Source of the DNA: Sepiola atlantica | Taxonomy: Eukaryota; Mollusca; Cephalopoda; Sepiida; Sepiolidae | Length of the DNA stretch: 64,000 nt | Reading direction: 5' to 3' | NCBI GenBank assembly: GCA_963556195.1 | Contig: OY744532.1 | Location: 84,264,734-84,328,733 of the forward strand | Shown: piece after piece, positions 20,521 through 31,000 of the stretch | Numbering within the stretch: the first letter of the stretch is position 1 | Layout: each line of letters starts with the position of its first letter | Notes under the pieces: model-generated | Database searches by the model: none | What the model saw: the letters and a program-made list of their open reading frames with translations, nothing else | Told to the model about the DNA's origin: nothing | Translations under genes and position numbers: made by a program

Positions 20521-21252
20521 TCAGGCCTGGCAGGACGAACGAGCATGTATACGAAGGCCACAAAAGTAGCATGTGGATCCAGCTGAGGCGGCAGTGATAA
20601 GTTGTTCGTGATCGTTAGAAAGGGGGGTGGCAGCATCTTGGACAATGGAAGAATTTTGAACATGCAGAGGAGGGGCTACGATAGCAGCTCCCAAAATATC
20701 GGGTTGTAAATAGAAGACAGACTGCTTCTGTGCCATGTCCAACGTTAGAGCTTGTTCATAAGCTGTTGGTAAGTCTAGGTTTTTATTCTCTAGTAGTCTT
20801 TGTCTTATTTGGTTGGACTGTATTCCATTAATAAATGCGTCCCTGATAAAAACATCTCTCGCTTGGTTCGCAGTTAAGGCTGTAAATTCACACTCGCGAC
20901 TTAACGTCTTTAGAATCTGAAGGTATTGTTCAAGGCTTTCTTCTGGTTGTTGACGCCGGGTAGCAAGTAAATGTCTAGCAAAAATAGTATTTTTTTTCTT
21001 TACAAACATGGCTTCTAAAATGTCCACCGCAGTTTCATAATTTTCACATTCAGATGAATTTCTATAAATAGCAGTAGAGACATGATGTAAAAGAAGGGTA
21101 TATTTCTCAGTACCTGTTAAAGCCGCGTTTGAAGATAACTGTAGAGCTGTAAGGAATCCTTCGAACATTTTTCTCCAATGCCGCCATTTGTCAGTAGATT
21201 CCGAGTCGGCCGTATCAAGGTCTAGACGATCGGGTTTCAAGTAACGTTCCAT
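20521..21252 (-). CDS. gag: Ty3/gypsy Gag, ending at an in-frame TGA
   Basis: 243 codons starting 19 bases inside the right LTR. The N-terminal part is a typical retrotransposon capsid (WRHWRKMFEGFLTAL near residues 23-37; ESLEQYLQILKTLSRECEF in the middle). A CCHC zinc knuckle, CYFCGLRIHARSSC, lies at the end. A TGA at 20521-20523 follows, and the same frame runs straight on into a second CCHC knuckle and Pol. Gag coats element RNA and forms particles. The stop is either a nonsense mutation (CGA to TGA would be a CpG transition) or a read-through stop. The absence of other breaks and the matching LTRs show the element is young. Confidence 0.9.
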   Translation of the reverse strand: MERYLKPDRLDLDTADSESTDKWRHWRKMFEGFLTALQLSSNAALTGTEKYTLLLHHVSTAIYRNSSECENYETAVDILEAMFVKKKNTIFARHLLATRRQQPEESLEQYLQILKTLSRECEFTALTANQARDVFIRDAFINGIQSNQIRQRLLENKNLDLPTAYEQALTLDMAQKQSVFYLQPDILGAAIVAPPLHVQNSSIVQDAATPLSNDHEQLITAASAGSTCYFCGLRIHARSSCQA

Positions 21253-21271
21253 AACGAATGGTTAAATAAAT

Positions 21272-21342
21272 TGTAATAAAAACTGGACGCCGAATATAAC
21301 TTAAGGATAAGCTTTATTTAACCATTTGTTGCTTAGCTAGAC
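21272..21342 (-). repeat. Ty3/gypsy right LTR, first part (71 bp)
   Basis: Matches the first 71 bases of the left LTR, from TGTAATAAAA to TTGCTTAGCTAGAC, and is then cut by LINE copy B. The remaining 96 bases are at 33465-33560. Confidence 0.96.
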
Positions 21343-21635
21343 TATATTTATTTGTAAAGAATACAAAATTTGGCACAAGGCCTGCAAGGGGGTGGGGAAA
21401 ATGTTGACCTAACTGACATTCTTAACTTAACTAGTCACAATCACCAAAACAAATTTACTCCATGATATACCTACTTAAAACCCAAAAATGACAATATATA
21501 CATGGAATTGGGAGTGGGGGAACAAGAATGATATATATATATACAATGAAAAAATAAATAAAATTAAGTGTTAGTATAAGAACCTCCCACTAAAGAAATG
21601 TGGCCGATAAGTAGTTTTGCCAGTCGAAAAAAGGC

Positions 21636-21699
21636 GATGCAGGTCACGAAAGTTTTATTCTCACACCTCCTTCGAAAATTACGAAAGGAGACCTGCATC
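21636..21699 (-). other. LINE 3' UTR hairpin (copy B)
   Basis: Outer stem GATGCAGGTC / GACCTGCATC (10 perfect pairs) encloses an inner stem CTCCTTCG / CGAAAGGAG with one bulged base. Compare copy A at 1051-1116, where the inner pair is swapped (CACC / GGTG). Confidence 0.7.
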
Positions 21700-21953
21700 T
21701 CTGACAAAACAACAGATCAGTCACCTAATAGGGGTCGGGAATGGGAATTAGAAAATAAAAGTCGGGGTAAAAATAAAAAAAAAAAAAAATAAAAAAAGGG
21801 GGGGGAGAGGACGAAAAAAAAAGGGGGGCCTATGACAACTTACATACCGCTAGCTAAGCTAAAAAAGGGGAAGAAAAACAAAACATAACCTAATCTTGCC
21901 TAACCGGGTCAAATAAAAGGGTCAGTGTTCGGTTCGGCCACCCAATATTCTGC

Positions 21954-24900
21954 CTAAGGCACGTCCAAGTACCACTCAAAATTAGCTCCATTCAAACGAC
22001 ACAAACGCGCAACTTTCACCCACCTTTTGTTGAAATCTGCCGAAGGGAGTTTCACCTTCTCCAGCCTGACACGCATTTTCAAGCGAGACTGGAAAATGAG
22101 GACAAGCTGGGGAGCAGTGAAGGTCTCTTCCCCGTAGACTTCCTTCTGTCGTGTCGACCAAATCACTCCTCTCATGACTGCTAGTAAGCAAAGAAACACA
22201 TAATGCTCCTCCCACTTCATGATTGGTGCCCAATTGCAGCATGTCGAAAAAGACTCCAAAACGAAGAACTGTCCGTTCAACATGCGAACCGTGTAGCCTT
22301 CAACTAACTCACACAGCGGGCGAACGATGGGGCAATGAAAGAAAACATGACTGGTCGTTTCCTCCCAGTCGCCGCATCGAACACAACTTGGTGTCTCTAC
22401 TAATCCCGCTGCGTAAAGCTTTTTGCCGACCCAGAGTGCATTTCGTATTATCAGCCAGGTGAGTGATGCCTCGTAATTATCGAAGCATTTCAACCCAGGC
22501 GCCCAAGGCCAGATCAAGCGAAGTTCTCCCTTCGTAAGACCGAGCTCCTCAGTAATATCGTCACGAACAGATCCCCTCACCATAACCCGATATAGTGCTT
22601 TACGAGACAACACTCGGGTGTCAGAGAGGCTTTCTGACACCCTTAGAAGGTACTTCAAGGACTGTCGACACTCGCGATAAAAGGAGCACTCGCGTCGAGG
22701 TAAACGAAATGCCTCACCCCCATGCAAGTGCACACTTTTCAAAGCCGGAAAGGCTTTCTTGGTGTCTTCCTTCCAGAATTCACCGTTTCCCTCACAAGGT
22801 GTACACATTCGGTCTAGGTAGTGTAAGCGAAGCGTATATTGACGAATCTCAACGCTTGGCATACCTAGACCGCCTTCAGACGGATGCAAGTAGCAGATCT
22901 CCCGGCGAACCATGGGCTGCTTTCCGCGCCACAAAAACGCGAAAAGAGCCTTCACTAGTTCAACTAGTGTGATCGCCGGCAGAGGGAGCACAGAAAGACG
23001 GTAGAGGATGAGAGGATAAATGTGAGAATTACACACCTCCGCTCTTCCTTTTAAAGTAAGATTTCTCAAAGACCACAGACGGGCTGCAGCCTTAACCGCT
23101 TTCAACACTTCCGACCAATTTTTCTCCAACTGGAGATCAGGACCAAACCAGACGCCGAGTATCTTGCAAGGCCCATCCGTCCAGCCAAAGGGCCCCTGAA
23201 GGGGAACACCCCTCCAGGCACCAATGCGTAAGCCAACAGACTTATCGCAGTTGATTTTGGCCCCTGTCACTTGTTCATACCGTCTTATTTCCATGTCGAC
23301 GACCCTAATCTCAGCACTGCTCGTTACAAGCACAGTGACGTCGTCGGCATAGGCGGAGTACTTAATCATGGGGCAAGCACCAGACAAAGTAATCCCACGA
23401 AGGACCGGATTCACCCTAAGCCTGCGAAGGAAAGGCTCCAACGCAAGCACATAAAGCATCGGTGAAAGCGGACATCCCTGACGAATAGATCTGGACAAAT
23501 CGAAAGGCTTTGACCTTATTCCATTCACTTCAACCAACGCACCGGGGTTTGCATAAAAGAGGCGAATCCAGGAGCGGAAATGGGGACCAAATCCAGCCGA
23601 AGACAAGACAGCCTCCAAGTAACGATGATCGACCCTATCGAATGCTTTGGACTGATCTAAATTGATCAGCGCGGCCTCAGTGTCGACTTTCTCTATGATC
23701 AAGCGTATCATGTGCAAATTATCTTGAATAGTCCGGCCCTTAACAGAACAAGTCTGTTCGGGACTTATTAGACGAAACAAGACAACCTGCAGACGATTAG
23801 CCAAGATCTTGGCCAAAATCTTTAACTCTGTATTTAACATTGTTAAGGGCCGGAAATTACCTATACCATCCCCACCACTCTTGTCCTTGCGGAGCAATTT
23901 GATGATACCCCTGGTAAAGTACTGGGGGATAGACCCGTTCCTAAACCAGGAGTTAAACAACACAGCCAGCAGGGGGACAAAAATGGGCGACAACCTCAAA
24001 TACAGTTCGTAAGGCAGACCATCGATACCCGGAGACTTATCAAGGCCAACCTGCCTTAGGGCCTCCAGGACTTCATCCTCATTTATACACCCTTCGCACC
24101 TAGCTGCTTCGGTCGCCTCGAGACGAGAAAAGTCAGCTAAATAGGCGTCGAACTGAGCCATTGTCAGACCGGGCTCCTTGGTAAAAAGATCCTGAAAATA
24201 AGAGCGAAAACCCTCCAAAATCCCGTCGTTTGTAGTCACGAGACGCCCATCCGATAATGTGACACTGGCGATGTGTCGATCAGTAGACCGTCGACGTTCC
24301 TCCGCACGCAGTGACGCGGCCATGTTTGTCGCCTCGTGCGGCACTCTTTTTAACCTAGACCTAACTATCAATCCCTGATCTGCCTTGTTATCCAAGGAGT
24401 TCAGTTCCGTTTTAGCTACAGTAAAGGTAACGCTATCCCCCGCCTCCGCCGCCCGACTTAAACTAGTTTCTAGTGCCACTTTCGTTGCCCTAGATCTAAG
24501 GTTGAGTCGACGACTATAATCGGCAACGAAGGACCTAATAACGTTCTTAAGGTGGCCCCACCACTTATTCCCAATGATAGCACCCGTCAATTCCCTCTGT
24601 AATGTTAGTAAAAGCTGTTCCCGGAAGTCCTTCAAATCGAACAACGATGTGTTGAACTTCCAGTAACCAGCCAATCTAGGCTTAGGACTATCTAAGTTTA
24701 CCCGCACCCGGACAAGCCTATGATCCGAGTAAACTATATTATGAAAACTTGGACAATCTAAAAGCCCTAAATCGACTCTCCTAATTAAGAACCGATCAAG
24801 GTAACTCGAAAGTTGCCCTAAATCGGAGCCGCGACTAGCAGTCCAAGTCCATACTACTTCACGGGGTTTCTCATTTCGGAATTTATCGACAAGATCGAAC

Positions 24901-25415
24901 TTATCGATAAAGTCCCGAAATGCCTTAGCATCCCCGTTGCTGTTAGTTCCCCTACGTTTTCCCAAGCGATCTAAATCGGGATCCAAGACCGCGTTCCAGT
25001 CTCCCGCTAGAATTATCCGACGCGACGTATCCATAAAGGGCTCGATCCGCCGAAAAAAAGGAACCCGCTCAGAACTGGCGTTGGGCGCATAAACCCCAAT
25101 AAGCCGAAAAGCCACATCCTTTACGGTAACATCAAGAACGCACAGCCTTCCCTCAGGATCTGCATAGATTGGGTCACACGTCGCATTCAGTGTGCGCTTA
25201 ACTAGCCAGGAAACCCCTCTTGAGTGAGTATCAAAGTACGCTGAATAGAGCTGAAAGTCTCTAGTCAGCGCACCCTGATAATCACTGGGAATAAAGTGGG
25301 TCTCCTGCAAACAACATACATCCACGCCGAGTCGCTGAAGGTCACGTACTACTCGAAGTTTACGAGCGGTGTCCCTCAACCCTCGGCCATTTAGGCTTGC
25401 TAATCTGAGTGCCAT
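21954..25415 (-). CDS. LINE copy B ORF2: APE endonuclease-reverse transcriptase
   Basis: 1153 residues from Met at 25415. A Met 15 codons upstream (25460) exists but overlaps ORF1. The 25415 start lies ten bases after the ORF1 stop, as in copy A, and is preferred. Endonuclease: QETH 37-40, GVYAPN 107-112, GDWN 138-141, SDH 230-232. Reverse transcriptase: DKSPGIDGLP about 459-467, FRPLTMLNTELK 521-532, LDQSKAFDRVD 586-596, QGCPLSP 646-652 and catalytic YADD 689-692. The C-terminus has a Cys/His motif (CVRCGDWEETTSHVFFHC) and ends EWYLDVP. The enzyme nicks target DNA and reverse-transcribes LINE RNA from the nick. All active-site motifs are present and no frame break is seen. Confidence 0.95.
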   Translation of the reverse strand: MALRLASLNGRGLRDTARKLRVVRDLQRLGVDVCCLQETHFIPSDYQGALTRDFQLYSAYFDTHSRGVSWLVKRTLNATCDPIYADPEGRLCVLDVTVKDVAFRLIGVYAPNASSERVPFFRRIEPFMDTSRRIILAGDWNAVLDPDLDRLGKRRGTNSNGDAKAFRDFIDKFDLVDKFRNEKPREVVWTWTASRGSDLGQLSSYLDRFLIRRVDLGLLDCPSFHNIVYSDHRLVRVRVNLDSPKPRLAGYWKFNTSLFDLKDFREQLLLTLQRELTGAIIGNKWWGHLKNVIRSFVADYSRRLNLRSRATKVALETSLSRAAEAGDSVTFTVAKTELNSLDNKADQGLIVRSRLKRVPHEATNMAASLRAEERRRSTDRHIASVTLSDGRLVTTNDGILEGFRSYFQDLFTKEPGLTMAQFDAYLADFSRLEATEAARCEGCINEDEVLEALRQVGLDKSPGIDGLPYELYLRLSPIFVPLLAVLFNSWFRNGSIPQYFTRGIIKLLRKDKSGGDGIGNFRPLTMLNTELKILAKILANRLQVVLFRLISPEQTCSVKGRTIQDNLHMIRLIIEKVDTEAALINLDQSKAFDRVDHRYLEAVLSSAGFGPHFRSWIRLFYANPGALVEVNGIRSKPFDLSRSIRQGCPLSPMLYVLALEPFLRRLRVNPVLRGITLSGACPMIKYSAYADDVTVLVTSSAEIRVVDMEIRRYEQVTGAKINCDKSVGLRIGAWRGVPLQGPFGWTDGPCKILGVWFGPDLQLEKNWSEVLKAVKAAARLWSLRNLTLKGRAEVCNSHIYPLILYRLSVLPLPAITLVELVKALFAFLWRGKQPMVRREICYLHPSEGGLGMPSVEIRQYTLRLHYLDRMCTPCEGNGEFWKEDTKKAFPALKSVHLHGGEAFRLPRRECSFYRECRQSLKYLLRVSESLSDTRVLSRKALYRVMVRGSVRDDITEELGLTKGELRLIWPWAPGLKCFDNYEASLTWLIIRNALWVGKKLYAAGLVETPSCVRCGDWEETTSHVFFHCPIVRPLCELVEGYTVRMLNGQFFVLESFSTCCNWAPIMKWEEHYVFLCLLAVMRGVIWSTRQKEVYGEETFTAPQLVLIFQSRLKMRVRLEKVKLPSADFNKRWVKVARLCRLNGANFEWYLDVP

Positions 25416-25425
25416 TCTAGTGCTC

Positions 25426-27300
25426 TTAGAGTTGGGAACCCGAAACGAACATTGATGCATTTAAGACACCGACAGATGAACCCAGAGAACCTTGTCCCAA
25501 TTCATTTGAGACGAGACCGTCCGGGGCCACACCGCCAATGTCTAAGGGGAAAGTTAGTTTTAATGCCCTGTAGAGTGTAGGATGGATACGAATAGGGACC
25601 CTCCCAACACAAGATTTTTGCAGTAATACTACTTCTTCATCGTTAAAGAAAGCGAGAGGAGGCGATATATTAAAGGCGTTATTCGCTTCCTCCATCATAT
25701 TCCAAACCCCTTTAGCTTTGTCTCTTGATCTAACCACAGATAAAAGTCTTTGTGCATCCAAGAAATTTTCCGGGTTGGTAATGTCTTTTTTGTGTACCAT
25801 CTTTAGTGTAGCTAGGTTTCGGTAGTTCTTCTTATGATGGTTTATCATAAGATTTTCAGTTTCGGGAGTAATTTTACAGACATCCTTGCCTGTGTAGAAA
25901 GGGGTCTTCTTTTTCCGAGCCTCTAGCGAGGGACTTCGATGGCGTTTCTGGGATGTGGATGGGGCGGTGGGGGAGGCAGGAGGCGGCATATCGGTCTTCA
26001 TTGGAGAGGGGGGCGGTGTACTTTTAGGGGTGTTGCACGGGGAACAGAAAGGAGATGGATTGGGGGTAACGGGCTTATCTTTTGATAAGGGGGTCAAATT
26101 AGATTCCCTTACTGGTGGGGATGACTTTAATGGTGGGGGTGCACCTTTGGCTGGAGAGCGACGTTCTTTGGCCGGGGGAGTTTGTTTTTTTTCCGCATTA
26201 CTTGTGGTTTCGGAAACCATTTTTTTTCCTTCGTTTTTTTTTCCCTTTTTTTCTTCAGATTTGCGCTCCTCGTCGAGAGACTTTTTAAGATTTAATAATT
26301 CTTTGTACTTTTCTCCACCTGGATCGTTACTGGTTTCTATCTCTAGTTGTTCCTCTTCGGTCATCACTTGAGCGTATGACTTCGGTGATTTTTTTCCCGT
26401 CACAATGTTCCATACGACTTTTTTTTTGGGCGATTCATTTTCTGTGTTACATAAGTCCTCGAATTCCTCCGGGGTTACAGTTTCAGTTGTTGGCTTTGAG
26501 GAGGGAGTCTTCTTATCTGCTGCAACTTTAGGTGTCAAGTGTTCTAGCACTCTGTTCTTGGGGTTAGGCTGGGCCGGTTTAATCCTTGTGGGACAAGTAA
26601 ATGTTAAGTGCCCAACCTCATTGCATATCCAACAAGCTGGACGTCTTCCAGCCACCACCACAGGCAATTTTTCTCCATTTGCTTCAATGTAGTATGGTAC
26701 TTTCTTGAAAGCCGACTCGTTAAGCCACACGTCAAAAGACCATGTTCCGTTGAACTTGTCAACCGTAATAGCTGTTATTTCTCCGAACTTAAGTAAAAAG
26801 GCGCCTAAGTATTCGCCAGGAACCACAGCCGGAACTTCAAAAACTGAGATGGTCGTTCTCCTTCGACCCATGTATTCCATTCGCAGAATGTAGTCTTTAG
26901 TAATTATTTCTTTCTTCGAGAGTTCGATGCAGACTTCCTCGGTCTTAAAGAGACTATTCCAGGTGTTATAACCTTTACATTTCACGATACGTTCAGCACG
27001 TACTCCGGTCGTTGCAATTAATTTTGCGACAGTTTCTTTTGAGGACCTAATCAGTTTTTTGGACTTTCTGTCCACTACGAACATTAATATCGTTTTTTTC
27101 TGGAATTCCTCCAACCTTGGTAACTGTATGATTACTCCAGTTTCAGTCACGAAATCCGTGCAGTCTTTTGCCTTGGCGACAAAATCGTCAACGTCAATTT
27201 TAAGGGCGGGTGCCTTAATCCAATCCGTTTTATCCGTAGGCTGAGATGGCTTCTCAACCACTTCAGAGGTCTCCGAAGGCGCACAGCTGGCAGTAGCCAT
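25426..27300 (-). CDS. LINE copy B ORF1: zinc-knuckle RNA-binding protein
   Basis: 624 residues from MATASCAPSETS at 27300. A chance upstream Met at 27393 adds a hydrophobic stretch translated from the A/T-rich 5' UTR and absent in copy C, so it is rejected. The first 200 or so residues resemble the RNA-binding region of Tx1-type ORF1 proteins. A CCHC knuckle follows (CWICNEVGHLTFTC), then a long Lys/Glu- and Pro-rich linker (PPPSPMKTDMPPP) and a conserved C-terminal domain ending SMFVSGSQL. The start has a good context (GCCATGG). Ten bases separate its TAA from the ORF2 ATG, suggesting translation by reinitiation. The role as RNA chaperone is inferred from the group. Confidence 0.9.
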   Translation of the reverse strand: MATASCAPSETSEVVEKPSQPTDKTDWIKAPALKIDVDDFVAKAKDCTDFVTETGVIIQLPRLEEFQKKTILMFVVDRKSKKLIRSSKETVAKLIATTGVRAERIVKCKGYNTWNSLFKTEEVCIELSKKEIITKDYILRMEYMGRRRTTISVFEVPAVVPGEYLGAFLLKFGEITAITVDKFNGTWSFDVWLNESAFKKVPYYIEANGEKLPVVVAGRRPACWICNEVGHLTFTCPTRIKPAQPNPKNRVLEHLTPKVAADKKTPSSKPTTETVTPEEFEDLCNTENESPKKKVVWNIVTGKKSPKSYAQVMTEEEQLEIETSNDPGGEKYKELLNLKKSLDEERKSEEKKGKKNEGKKMVSETTSNAEKKQTPPAKERRSPAKGAPPPLKSSPPVRESNLTPLSKDKPVTPNPSPFCSPCNTPKSTPPPSPMKTDMPPPASPTAPSTSQKRHRSPSLEARKKKTPFYTGKDVCKITPETENLMINHHKKNYRNLATLKMVHKKDITNPENFLDAQRLLSVVRSRDKAKGVWNMMEEANNAFNISPPLAFFNDEEVVLLQKSCVGRVPIRIHPTLYRALKLTFPLDIGGVAPDGLVSNELGQGSLGSSVGVLNASMFVSGSQL

Positions 27301-27467
27301 GGCCGGAGAACGGTAGAAAAAAATTAACAAACTCCAAATAAATAAAAATATAAGGAGTAAAAAAAAAAAAAAAGCAAGCAACAAATTTAACAATTAACGG
27401 TAGTAACAATAAATAACAATAATAACAATAATCACGGACTTACTGGCAGAGAAAAAATCACAGAGAG

Positions 27468-27486
27468 CTTTGTTGCTTCGCTAGAC
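27468..27486. repeat. Target-site sequence at the LINE B/C junction
   Basis: CTTTGTTGCTTCGCTAGAC, the gypsy-LTR target sequence, separates the 5' end of copy B from the 3' end of copy C. It carries the C variant also present at 33446-33464, not the A found in both LTRs. Confidence 0.92.
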
Positions 27487-27778
27487 TATATTTATTTGTA
27501 AAAAATACAAAATTTGGCACAAGGCCTACAAGGGGGTGGGGAAAATGTTGACCTAACTTAACATTTTTAACTTAACTAGTCACAATCACCAAAACAAATT
27601 TACTCCATGATATACCTACTTAAAACCCAAAAATGACAATATATACATGGAATTGGGAGTGGGGGAACAAGAATGATAAATATATATACAATGAAAAAAT
27701 AAATAAAATTAAGTGTTAGTATAAGAACCTCCCACTAAAGAAATGTGGCCGATAAGTAGTTTTGCCAGTCGAAAAAAG

Positions 27779-27842
27779 GCGATGCAGGTCATGAAAGTTT
27801 TATTCTCACACCTCCTTCGAAAATTACGAAAGGAGACCTGCA
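27779..27842 (-). other. LINE 3' UTR hairpin (copy C)
   Basis: Same GATGCAGGTC / GACCTGCATC outer stem and CTCCTTCG / CGAAAGGAG inner stem as copy B, with one base difference in the loop (GTCATGAAAG for GTCACGAAAG). Confidence 0.7.
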
Positions 27843-28086
27843 TCTCTGACAAAACAACAGATCAGTCACCTAATAGGGGTCGGGAATGGGAATTAGAAAA
27901 TAAAAGTCGGGGTAAAAAAAAAAAAAAAAGGGGGGGGGAGAGGACGAAAAAAAAAGGGGGGCCTATGACAACTTACATACCGCTAGCTAAGCTAAAAAAG
28001 GGGAAGAAAAACAAAACATAATCTAATCTTGCCTAACCGGGTCAAATAAAAGGGTCAGTGTTCGGTTCGGCCACCCAATATTCTGT

Positions 28087-31000
28087 CTAAGGCACGTCCA
28101 AGTACCACTCAAAATTAGCTCCATTCAAACGACACAAACGCGCAACTTTCACCCACCTTTTGTTGAAATCTGCCGAAGGGAGTTTCACCTTCTCCAGCCT
28201 GACACGCATTTTCAAGCGAGACTGGAAAATGAGGACAAGCTGGGGAGCAGTGAAGGTCTCTTCCCCGTAGACTTCCTTCTGTCGTGTCGACCAAATCACT
28301 CCTCTCATGACTGCTAGTAAGCAAAGAAACACATAATGCTCCTCCCACTTCATGCTTGGTGCCCAATTGCAGCATGTCGAAAAAGACTCCAAAACGAAGA
28401 ACTGTCCGTTCAACATGCGAACCGTGTAGCCTTCAACTAACTCACACAGCGGGCGAACGATGGGGCAATGAAAGAAAACATGACTGGTCGTTTCCTCCCA
28501 GTCGCCGCATCGAACACAACTTGGTGTCTCTACTAATCCCGCTGCGTAAAGCTTTTTGCCGACCCAGAGTGCATTTCGTATTATCAGCCAGGTGAGTGAT
28601 GCCTCGTAATTATCGAAGCATTTCAACCCAGGCGCCCAAGGCCAGATCAAGCGAAGTTCTCCCTTCGTAAGACCGAGCTCCTCAGTAATATCGTCACGAA
28701 CAGATCCCCTCACTATAACCCGATATAGTGCTTTACGAGACAACACTCGGGTGTCAGAGAGGCTTTCTGACACCCTTAGAAGGTACTTCAAGGACTGTCG
28801 ACACTCGCGATAAAAGGAGCACTCGCGTCGAGGTAAACGAAATGCCTCACCCCCATGCAAGTGCACACTTTTCAAAGCCGGAAAGGCTTTCTTGGTGTCT
28901 TCCTTCCAGAATTCACCGTTTCCCTCACAAGGTGTACACATTCGGTCTAGGTAGTGTAAGCGAAGCGTATATTGACGAATCTCAACGCTTGGCATACCTA
29001 GACCGCCTTCAGACGGATGCAAGTAGCAGATCTCCCGGCGAACCATGGGCTGCTTTCCGCGCCACAAAAACGCGAAAAGAGCCTTCACTAGTTCAACTAG
29101 TGTGATCGCCGGCAGAGGGAGCACAGAAAGACGGTAGAGGATGAGAGGATAAATGTGAGAATTACACACCTCCGCTCTTCCTTTTAAAGTAAGATTTCTC
29201 AAAGACCACAGACGGGCTGCAGCCTTAACCGCTTTCAACACTTCCGACCAATTTTTCTCCAACTGGAGATCAGGACCAAACCAGACGCCGAGTATCTTGC
29301 AAGGCCCATCCGTCCAGCCAAAGGGCCCCTGAAGGGGAACACCCCTCCAGGCACCAATGCGTAAGCCAACAGACTTATCGCAGTTGATTTTGGCCCCTGT
29401 CACTTGTTCATACCGTCTTATTTCCATGTCGACGACCCTAATCTCAGCACTGCTCGTTACAAGCACAGTGACGTCGTCGGCATAGGCGGAGTACTTAATC
29501 ATGGGGCAAGCACCAGACAAAGTAATCCCACGAAGGACCGGATTCACCCTAAGCCTGCGAAGGAAAGGCTCCAACGCAAGCACATAAAGCATCGGTGAAA
29601 GCGGACATCCCTGACGAATAGATCTGGACAAATCGAAAGGCTTTGACCTTATTCCATTCACTTCAACCAACGCACCGGGGTTTGCATAAAAGAGGCGAAT
29701 CCAGGAGCGGAAATGGGGACCAAATCCAGCCGAAGACAAGACAGCCTCCAAGTAACGATGATCGACCCTATCGAATGCTTTGGACTGATCTAAATTGATC
29801 AGCGCGGCCTCAGTGTCGACTTTCTCTATGATCAAGCGTATCATGTGCAAATTATCTTGAATAGTCCGGCCCTTAACAGAACAAGTCTGTTCGGGACTTA
29901 TTAGACGAAACAAGACAACCTGCAGACGATTAGCCAAGATCTTGGCCAAAATCTTTAACTCTGTATTTAACATTGTTAAGGGCCGGAAATTACCTATACC
30001 ATCCCCACCACTCTTGTCCTTGCGGAGCAATTTGATGATACCCCTGGTAAAGTACTGGGGGATAGACCCGTTCCTAAACCAGGAGTTAAACAACACAGCC
30101 AGCAGGGGGACAAAAATGGGCGACAACCTCAAATACAGTTCGTAAGGCAGACCATCGATACCCGGAGACTTATCAAGGCCAACCTGCCTTAGGGCCTCCA
30201 GGACTTCATCCTCATTTATACACCCTTCGCACCTAGCTGCTTCGGTCGCCTCGAGACGAGAAAAGTCAGCTAAATAGGCGTCGAACTGAGCCATTGTCAG
30301 ACCGGGCTCCTTGGTAAAAAGATCCTGAAAATAAGAGCGAAAACCCTCCAAAATCCCGTCGTTTGTAGTCACGAGACGCCCATCCGATAATGTGACACTG
30401 GCGATGTGTCGATCAGTAGACCGTCGACGTTCCTCCGCACGCAGTGACGCGGCCATGTTTGTCGCCTCGTGCGGCACTCTTTTTAACCTAGACCTAACTA
30501 TCAATCCCTGATCTGCCTTGTTATCCAAGGAGTTCAGTTCCGTTTTAGCTACAGTAAAGGTAACGCTATCCCCCGCCTCCGCCGCCCGACTTAAACTAGT
30601 TTCTAGTGCCACTTTCGTTGCCCTAGATCTAAGGTTGAGTCGACGACTATAATCGGCAACGAAGGACCTAATAACGTTCTTAAGGTGGCCCCACCACTTA
30701 TTCCCAATGATAGCACCCGTCAATTCCCTCTGTAATGTTAGTAAAAGCTGTTCCCGGAAGTCCTTCAAATCGAACAACGATGTGTTGAACTTCCAGTAAC
30801 CAGCCAATCTAGGCTTAGGACTATCTAAGTTTACCCGCACCCGGACAAGCCTATGATCCGAGTAAACTATATTATGAAAACTTGGACAATCTAAAAGCCC
30901 TAAATCGACTCTCCTAATTAAGAACCGATCAAGGTAACTCGAAAGTTGCCCTAAATCGGAGCCGCGACTAGCAGTCCAAGTCCATACTACTTCACGGGGT

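Larger units (their letters stand above)
21343..27467 (-). mobile_element. Tx1/L1-like LINE copy B, apparently full length
   Basis: A 6.1-kb non-LTR retrotransposon read right to left: 5' UTR (27301-27467), ORF1 (25426-27300), ORF2 (21954-25415) and a 3' UTR of about 610 bp (21343-21953) with the conserved hairpin. It is inserted in a gypsy LTR. The LTR target TTTGTTGCTTAGCTAGAC at its 3' end reappears at the B/C junction (27469-27486) and after copy C (33447-33464), with A changed to C at one position. Both ORFs are open, so it could be a source copy. Confidence 0.93.

Noticed and set aside
25955..26371. 138-codon plus-strand open frame within LINE copy B
   Set aside because: Antisense of the ORF1 Pro/Lys-rich linker; no independent signal.
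27301..27393. Hydrophobic N-terminal extension (signal-like) on LINE B ORF1
   Set aside because: Translated A/T-rich 5' UTR; absent in copy C, where the protein starts at MATASC.
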